Source: Cytophagaceae bacterium SCN 52-12 (GTDB lineage Bacteria; Bacteroidota; Bacteroidia; Cytophagales; Spirosomataceae). Taken from it: DNA of 57,661 nucleotides. The DNA is taken from the NCBI GenBank assembly GCA_001724175.1, contig MEDT01000041.1, forward strand, positions 1 to 57,661, written 5' to 3'. Both the position numbers and the translations under genes were made by a program. Below the pieces are notes generated by a model that was not told where the DNA came from, made no database searches, and was given only the letters and a program-made list of their open reading frames with translations. This document shows positions 52,486-57,661 of the stretch, piece after piece (the first letter of the stretch is position 1; each line of letters starts with the position of its first letter).

Positions 52486-53625
52486 ATGCGTTTCTGGGCA
52501 GCGATCTTATTACCCTCCATGCTTCTGGCCGGATGCGCCGGCGAAAACAGTCAAAAAACAATGGACAAACCATCTATAAGCAAAGCCGTTTTCGGACAGC
52601 TGCCCGACGGCAGCGCCGCAGATCTCTATACGCTGACCAACTCCAACGGCATGTCGGCCAGGATAACCAACTACGGAGGTATTGTCACCCACCTTTTTGT
52701 TCCTGACAAAAACGGCAAATTCGAAGATGTCGTCCTTGGATTTGACTCGCTTCAGAATTATCTCGACGGGCACCCTTTTTTCGGGGCATTGGTAGGAAGG
52801 TACGGGAACCGCATCGCGAACGGCAAATTCCAGCTTGACGGGCAAAACTATAACCTGTATGTTAACAACGGTCCCAATGCCCTGCACGGCGGGAAAGTGG
52901 GGTTTGATAAAGTTTTATGGAAAACAAGGGAAGTGACTACCGATTCCACAGCCGGTCTCCAAATGTCGTATGTCAGCGCAGATATGGAGGAAGGGTACCC
53001 CGGCACGCTCGAAGTCGAGGTTACCTATACGCTTGCCAACGACAATTCACTGAAAATCGACTATAAGGCCACCACCGACAAGCCTACGGTAGTGAACCTG
53101 ACCAACCATTCCTATTTCAACCTTACAGGACTGAAACGCGATATTCTCGGGCACCAGGTTACCATAAACGCCGATAGCCTCGTTGCGGTCAACGACAAGC
53201 TGATCCCGACCGGTAAGCTGATCCCGGTAGCCGGTACCCCGTTCGATTTCAACACGCCTCATGAGGTCGGTGAGCGGATTGACGACAATACCCATGAGCA
53301 GATCAGATTCGGCGGCGGATATGATCACTGCTGGGTTTTAAGGAAAAACGGGGACGGGCTCGCCGAAATAGCCACGGTTTACGATCCGTCGAGCGGACGG
53401 CTGATGGAAGTATCCACCACCGAGCCCGGAGTTCAGTTTTACACCGGGAATTTCCTGAATGGAGAGCTGAAGGGCAAGGGAGCGACCTACAGCAAACGCT
53501 TCGGGCTCTGCCTGGAAACGGAGCATTATCCCGACTCCCCCAACCAGCCGCATTTCCCTACGACCATACTAAGGCCGGGAGAAACCTACCGGACGACAAC
53601 CGCCTACCGGTTTTCTGTAAAATGA
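52486..53625 (+). CDS. galM: Aldose 1-epimerase (galactose mutarotase), lipoprotein
   Basis: A 379-residue mutarotase that interconverts alpha and beta anomers of galactose or glucose. A lipoprotein signal peptide ends LLAGCAG, so this copy acts outside the cytoplasm, unlike the soluble E. coli enzyme. Catalytic features are GRYGNRIANGKF, NALHGGKVGFDK (His), VNLTNHSYFNLTG (His) and the C-terminal CLETEHYPDSPN (Glu). Pairing with galK points to galactose use; a periplasmic mutarotase may prepare the anomer for transport. Confidence 0.93.
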   Translation: MRFWAAILLPSMLLAGCAGENSQKTMDKPSISKAVFGQLPDGSAADLYTLTNSNGMSARITNYGGIVTHLFVPDKNGKFEDVVLGFDSLQNYLDGHPFFGALVGRYGNRIANGKFQLDGQNYNLYVNNGPNALHGGKVGFDKVLWKTREVTTDSTAGLQMSYVSADMEEGYPGTLEVEVTYTLANDNSLKIDYKATTDKPTVVNLTNHSYFNLTGLKRDILGHQVTINADSLVAVNDKLIPTGKLIPVAGTPFDFNTPHEVGERIDDNTHEQIRFGGGYDHCWVLRKNGDGLAEIATVYDPSSGRLMEVSTTEPGVQFYTGNFLNGELKGKGATYSKRFGLCLETEHYPDSPNQPHFPTTILRPGETYRTTTAYRFSVK

Positions 53626-53683
53626 TGAAAGAAAACAGCTATAACAGAGTGTTTTAATAGCCGCTAAAAGCGACGTAATAGGA

Positions 53684-53706
53684 CTTCGGGACTGGAAGTC
53701 CCGAAG
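53684..53706. repeat. Perfect 10-bp palindrome between galM and the M28 gene
   Basis: CTTCGGGACT (53684-53693), loop GGA, AGTCCCGAAG (53697-53706). No T-run follows in either direction, so it is not a standard terminator. The GGA loop equals that of GATGC-GGA-GCATC at 31049-31061, and the arm GAAGTCCCG is shared with the hairpin at 8399-8440. Confidence 0.65.
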
Positions 53707-53739
53707 AGCCCATCATCACATCAACCAATCATCACGTTA

Positions 53740-55338
53740 ATGTTCAAACGCCTTCCATTTCTAAGCGGAGCCCTGGTCCTGCTAACGCTCCAGGCCGGAG
53801 CCCAAAGTACCGCCGGGGACTATGCCGGTACCATCACGCCCGAAAACCTGAGAAAGCATCTTACCGTCATCGCGCACGATAGCCTGGAAGGAAGGGCCAC
53901 CGGATCGCCGGGGCAGAAAAAGGCGGCTGAGTATGTAGCCTCGTACTATCGTCAATACGGCCTGAAACCCGCCGCTGCCGATGCCAGCGGCAAGCCGGGC
54001 TTCTTCCAGGTTTATAACCTTTACAGGGGAGCCTGGGAATCGGCGCACATCCGGAAAGGCAGGCAGCTGTATGAGCTGAACCGGGATTTCTACATCGACG
54101 GGCTGGCCAATATGCCGGAAGACGAAAGCCTGACGACGATTTTTGCAGGATACGGCATCTCGGAAGGGAGCTACAATGATTATGAAAACCTGGATGTCAG
54201 GAATAAGGCGGTCGTTGTATTTGAGGGGGAACCGGGAAGCGGAAACGGCAACTACCTTCTGTCAGGCAGTACGGAACCCTCCAAATGGGGACGCGCCAGG
54301 GCCTGGGAGGAAAAAGCGAGGCTTGCATTGAGCAAAGGGGCCAGGACCATTATCATTATCTCTTCCCAAAATGCCCAGGGATTTGAGAAGGAGATACAAA
54401 GGCGCGCCTCCATGGCGCCGCGCGTCAGGAGGCTTTCGCTCCGCCAGGAAGAAGCGCCGGCCCGGAACCTGGCCGCTTTCACGGTCGGGGAAGCAGCCGC
54501 GGCCTCGCTTCTGGGGATCAGGGAGAAAAAGCTGAAAAAATTAAAAGCAAAAACAGACAAAGGCAGCTCTTCATGGAAGAAGCATATCGGTGATGATATC
54601 ACGATTATGGCCAAAAGGCAAAGCGAGGTAGTACCCACCGAAAATGTTGCCGCGCTCCTGGAAGGCACCGATAAAAAAGACGAAATCGTTGTCATTTCCG
54701 CCCACCTGGACCACATCGGCATCTCGCCCGACGGCCAGATCAACAACGGCGCCGACGACGACGGAACGGGAACCGTGGCGCTTCTTGAGCTGGCAGAGGC
54801 GTTTTCAAAGGCAAAAGCCGAAGGAAAAGGCCCCAGGAGAAGCATCCTGTTCCTCAACGTCACCGGCGAGGAAATGGGACTCCTCGGATCGGAATTTTAT
54901 TCAGAAAACCCGCTTTTCCCGTCTGAGAACCACGTGGCAAACCTGAATATCGATATGATAGGAAGAGTTGACGACGCCCACAAAGATAACCCGGACTATG
55001 TCTACCTGATCGGGTCGGACAAGCTCTCGTCGGAGCTTCATGCCATCAGCGAGAACGCCAATCAAAAATATGTAAACCTTACGCTGGATTACACATTTAA
55101 TCATCCGGACGATCCGAACCGCTTTTATTACCGTTCCGACCACTACAATTTCGCTAAAAAGGGCATACCCGTTATTTTCTATTTCACCGGCGTCCACGAA
55201 GATTACCATCGTCCCGGCGATGACGTCGAAAAAATACTTTTCGACCGGCAGGCCAGAATTGTAAAGCTGATCTTCCATACTGCCTGGGAGCTTGCCAACC
55301 GCGGGGAGCGGATAAAAGTGGATAGCAACAAACCGTAA
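53740..55338 (+). CDS. Secreted M28 family metallopeptidase
   Basis: A 532-residue exported peptidase (signal peptide ending LQAGAQ). The M28 zinc ligands can be placed: SAHLDHIG (His, with neighbouring Asp), NNGADDDGTG (bridging Asp), NVTGEEMGLLGSEFY (catalytic and ligand Glu), NIDMIGR (Asp) and GVHEDYHRPGDD (His). A PA-like insert occupies about residues 100-260 between the first segment and the catalytic core, as in other aminopeptidases of the family. It should release N-terminal amino acids from peptides in the periplasm or outside. Its stop abuts the start of the methyltransferase gene. Confidence 0.9.
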   Translation: MFKRLPFLSGALVLLTLQAGAQSTAGDYAGTITPENLRKHLTVIAHDSLEGRATGSPGQKKAAEYVASYYRQYGLKPAAADASGKPGFFQVYNLYRGAWESAHIRKGRQLYELNRDFYIDGLANMPEDESLTTIFAGYGISEGSYNDYENLDVRNKAVVVFEGEPGSGNGNYLLSGSTEPSKWGRARAWEEKARLALSKGARTIIIISSQNAQGFEKEIQRRASMAPRVRRLSLRQEEAPARNLAAFTVGEAAAASLLGIREKKLKKLKAKTDKGSSSWKKHIGDDITIMAKRQSEVVPTENVAALLEGTDKKDEIVVISAHLDHIGISPDGQINNGADDDGTGTVALLELAEAFSKAKAEGKGPRRSILFLNVTGEEMGLLGSEFYSENPLFPSENHVANLNIDMIGRVDDAHKDNPDYVYLIGSDKLSSELHAISENANQKYVNLTLDYTFNHPDDPNRFYYRSDHYNFAKKGIPVIFYFTGVHEDYHRPGDDVEKILFDRQARIVKLIFHTAWELANRGERIKVDSNKP

Positions 55339-56712
55339 ATGAACGACCAGCATCTTCCTTCTGCCTTCATCGAACAGATGAAGGTACTACTACCTACAGA
55401 CTTCGAGGCTTTCGGGGCGGCGCTGGCTTCAGCGCCGCCGGTAAGCATCCGGTTAAATCGCACCAAAATTACTCCCGGCGGGCTCTCCCATCTCCCCCTC
55501 GGGGAAAAAGTAAGCTGGCATCCGGACGCGTACTATCTCACTGAAAGACCGAACTTTACCCTCGACCCTCTTTTCCATGCCGGGGCCTATTACGTACAGG
55601 AGGCCTCTTCCATGTTCCTGCACGAAGTTCTCGACCAGAGCACCGGCCGGCAGCGCCCTTTGAAAATCCTTGATCTATGCGCCGCTCCCGGCGGTAAAAG
55701 CACGCTCATCGCCTCCTGGATGCCTGAAGGATCGATCCTCGTTGCAAACGAAGTAATCAGATCCAGGGTGCCCGTCCTCAAACAGAACCTGACGCGCTGG
55801 GGACACCCCGGCGTATTTACCTGCAGCTACGATCCTGAGGCGTTTCTGCCGCTGGCAGGATGGTTCGACCTGGTGGTGGTAGACGCACCCTGCTCGGGGG
55901 AAGGCCTCTTTCGCAAAAATGACCTCGCTCCGGCCGAATGGTCTCCCGGAAATGTGACCTTATGCGCCGCCCGGCAAAAGCGGATACTCAGCGTGGCGCA
56001 AAAGCTGGTCAGCCCGAAGGGTACGCTTATATACAGTACATGTACCTACAACAAACAGGAAAACGATTTAAATGCAGCATGGCTCAGGAACGAAAAAGGC
56101 ATGATGGAAATCCTTTTGGAAATCCCGGAACAATGGGGTGTCTCCCGCCGGGAGTCGGGCTACCAGCTATACCCGCACAAGGTACGGGGGGAAGGGTTTT
56201 ACATCGTCGCGCTCAGGCAGCTGGAACCTGTCAGGGCGGCAGAAAAGAGAAAAAAAGATTTTAAAAAACTGACATTTGCCGGCAGAAAGGAGCTTGAAGT
56301 TATTTCCGGCTGGATAAACGATATTGGAAAGTATGTCTTTTTGAAAACACCAGATGGCCAGCTTTTCCATGCGCCGGCGGCTCTTGTCCATGATCTTCTG
56401 ACCCTCGATTTCCTGTTGCCCCACGGTGTCTGGCTGCATGAAACCGGCCAGGTCAAAGGCAGGGACTACATTCCGTCTCATGCGCTGGCACTACAAAATA
56501 ATACGCTGAGAACCGGTTTTTCCTCTATTGACCTCGATGAGACGCAATCGCTTCTTTATCTTAAAAAAGAGCTGAACTCGGTATCTGCTCCTGAAAAAGG
56601 CTGGTATCTTGCCAAACACAAAAACCTGCCCCTTGGCTGGCTGCGGCATCTTGGCAGCCGGTTCAACAACTACTATCCGACGGAGCAACGGATACGGATG
56701 GAGATAGGATAG
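55339..56712 (+). CDS. rsmF: rRNA (cytosine-C5) methyltransferase, RsmF-like
   Basis: A 457-residue NOL1/NOP2/Sun-family RNA methyltransferase. The SAM pocket is LDLCAAPGGKSTLIASW (about residues 110-127). The two functional cysteines are Cys185 in VVDAPCSGEGLF and Cys235 in YSTCTYNKQEN, the pair that forms the covalent cytosine adduct and releases product. A C-terminal region (about 320-457) resembles the PUA-like domain of RsmF (YebU). The methylated base by analogy is C1407 of 16S rRNA, but this is not certain. It starts at the base after the M28 stop codon, so the two are translationally coupled or co-transcribed. Confidence 0.9.
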   Translation: MNDQHLPSAFIEQMKVLLPTDFEAFGAALASAPPVSIRLNRTKITPGGLSHLPLGEKVSWHPDAYYLTERPNFTLDPLFHAGAYYVQEASSMFLHEVLDQSTGRQRPLKILDLCAAPGGKSTLIASWMPEGSILVANEVIRSRVPVLKQNLTRWGHPGVFTCSYDPEAFLPLAGWFDLVVVDAPCSGEGLFRKNDLAPAEWSPGNVTLCAARQKRILSVAQKLVSPKGTLIYSTCTYNKQENDLNAAWLRNEKGMMEILLEIPEQWGVSRRESGYQLYPHKVRGEGFYIVALRQLEPVRAAEKRKKDFKKLTFAGRKELEVISGWINDIGKYVFLKTPDGQLFHAPAALVHDLLTLDFLLPHGVWLHETGQVKGRDYIPSHALALQNNTLRTGFSSIDLDETQSLLYLKKELNSVSAPEKGWYLAKHKNLPLGWLRHLGSRFNNYYPTEQRIRMEIG

Positions 56713-56987
56713 CGGGCTTTTGCCAAACCGGCGAAGGAATAATCATCCGAAAAAAATCCGTGACCCAGAAAAATTTTCCCGTCTTAACAAAAAATATTAC
56801 TTTTCTTCAGAGTACCCTATCAGGAGCGGCTTCCCGGAATGATAACGTATAGTGTTAGCGACAGCCGGATAAAACTCTTTAAAAGCCGTGAAGCCTGTGC
56901 GTCTACTCGACTATTATAAATTTATTTCTGCCTTTCAATCAAAAAGTTATTATATTGGCAGCAGTTTATTAACAACAAATTAACCGT

Positions 56988-57661
56988 ATGAACAAAAATT
57001 TACTAGCTCTCTTTTTCCTGTTCTGGGTCGGAGCCGCTTTCGGGCAAAACCGCACAATCACAGGGAAAGTAATCGCCGAAGAAGACGGGAGTGCTCTTCC
57101 CGGCGTGAGTATCCTCGTCAAAGGCTCGACTGCGGGCACATCAACAAACATAGACGGACAGTACACAATCAGCGTCCCCGCTAATGCCGTTCTGGTATAT
57201 AGCTTTGTAGGATTCATTACCCAGGAGGCTCCTGTTGGTACGAGCTCGGTCATCGACATTGCCCTCAAATCTGACGTGATGGCGCTCAGTGAGGTAGTCA
57301 TTACGGCAATGGGTATCGCAAAAGAGAAAAAATCTCTGGGGTACGCTACCCAGGCCATCAAATCCGAAACACTTGTACAGGCCGCCAATACCGGCCTCGC
57401 AGGCGCCCTGCAGGGTAAAGTTTCCGGAGTAAGCATCGTTCCGTCGAGCGGTATGCCCGGCGCATCTGCAAAGATCGTCATCCGTGGCGCCCGCTCTTTG
57501 TCCCCCAACGGGAACAACTCGCCGCTCTACGTTATAGACGGGCTCCCTGTGGCATCCAACGCAGACATCAATACCGGGAATAGCGTGACCGGCGCCGACA
57601 TTGCAAACCGGGGCGTAGATATCGACCCCAATGACATTGCAAACGTGGAAATTCTGAAAGG
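56988..57661 (+). CDS. susC: SusC/RagA-type TonB-linked receptor (3), N-terminal part (cut by window edge)
   Basis: The frame opens at the ATG at 56988 and runs off the right edge, giving about 224 residues. A signal peptide ends GAAFGQ. The carboxypeptidase-regulatory-like domain reads RTITGKVIAEEDGSALPGVS and DGQYTISVPANAVLVYSFVG, and the plug starts with SEVVITAMGIAKEKKSLGYA, then GALQGKVSGVSI and SPLYVIDGLPV. The TAMGIAKEKKSLGYA motif groups it with the second SusC of the window rather than the first. A SusD partner should follow outside. The 275 bp upstream hold no gene that I can support and no clear promoter pair. Confidence 0.93.
   Translation, partial: MNKNLLALFFLFWVGAAFGQNRTITGKVIAEEDGSALPGVSILVKGSTAGTSTNIDGQYTISVPANAVLVYSFVGFITQEAPVGTSSVIDIALKSDVMALSEVVITAMGIAKEKKSLGYATQAIKSETLVQAANTGLAGALQGKVSGVSIVPSSGMPGASAKIVIRGARSLSPNGNNSPLYVIDGLPVASNADINTGNSVTGADIANRGVDIDPNDIANVEILK

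Overview
The window reads as a chromosomal piece of a Bacteroidota bacterium, probably Cytophagales or Sphingobacteriales, with roughly 50-55% GC by eye. The evidence is three SusC-type TonB-dependent receptors (one cut by the right edge), two SusD-type lipoproteins, promoters of the Bacteroidota form TAnnTTTG with an upstream TTTG, almost no Shine-Dalgarno sequences, and many secreted or lipoprotein carbohydrate enzymes. No rRNA, tRNA, CRISPR array, intact insertion sequence or prophage was seen.

Layout. (1) 1-10.3 kb is mostly housekeeping: the N-terminal part of a XerC-like recombinase, a rhamnulose-phosphate-aldolase/SDR fusion, Fur, a DUF2911 protein, a minus-strand lipB / DEDD-exonuclease / rnr cluster, a YraN-type protein, free-methionine-(R)-sulfoxide reductase and PurU. 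(2) 10.3-14.2 kb is a small sugar-control module: a GntR/UTRA regulator divergent from an ACS-type MFS transporter, followed by an L-fucose/L-arabinose-isomerase-like enzyme. Three near-identical 14-bp sites (core CTTAACGCAC) lie in its gaps, one of them just downstream of a good promoter. They are the probable operators of the regulator. (3) 14.2-37.8 kb is a polysaccharide utilisation locus on one strand: SusC/SusD, SusC/SusD-like_2, a Tat-exported nitrilase-family amidase, a heparinase II-like lyase, an 841-aa secreted protein of no family I recognise, a decayed SGNH esterase, a polysaccharide-deacetylase-like protein, a GH16 lipoprotein, a GH106 alpha-L-rhamnosidase fused to a sialate-O-acetylesterase-type domain, and a PIG-L deacetylase. 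(4) 38.1-47.3 kb carries an outer-membrane barrel-like lipoprotein, a propeller/GAF histidine kinase with its LuxR-type response regulator, a 38-codon membrane-peptide ORF, and a 1268-aa fusion of a PmoA-like domain, a PVC-type dehydrogenase and cytochrome c. (5) 47.4-57.7 kb holds monomeric isocitrate dehydrogenase, a D-2-hydroxyacid dehydrogenase, galK-galM, an M28 peptidase, an RsmF-like rRNA methyltransferase and the start of a third SusC.

Working model (inference): the locus binds and imports an acylated, rhamnose- and uronate-containing polymer. De-acylating enzymes (SGNH domain, PIG-L, deacetylase-like, nitrilase) strip side groups, and the lyase, GH16 and GH106 cut the chain. The GntR/MFS/isomerase module and perhaps the distant aldolase/SDR handle released deoxy- or L-sugars. 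The points most worth a second look are the three-site GntR operator system, the unassigned 841-aa protein, the GH106-esterase fusion, and arrays of short palindromes whose arms differ in sequence but stay complementary, on both sides of the deacetylase-like gene.
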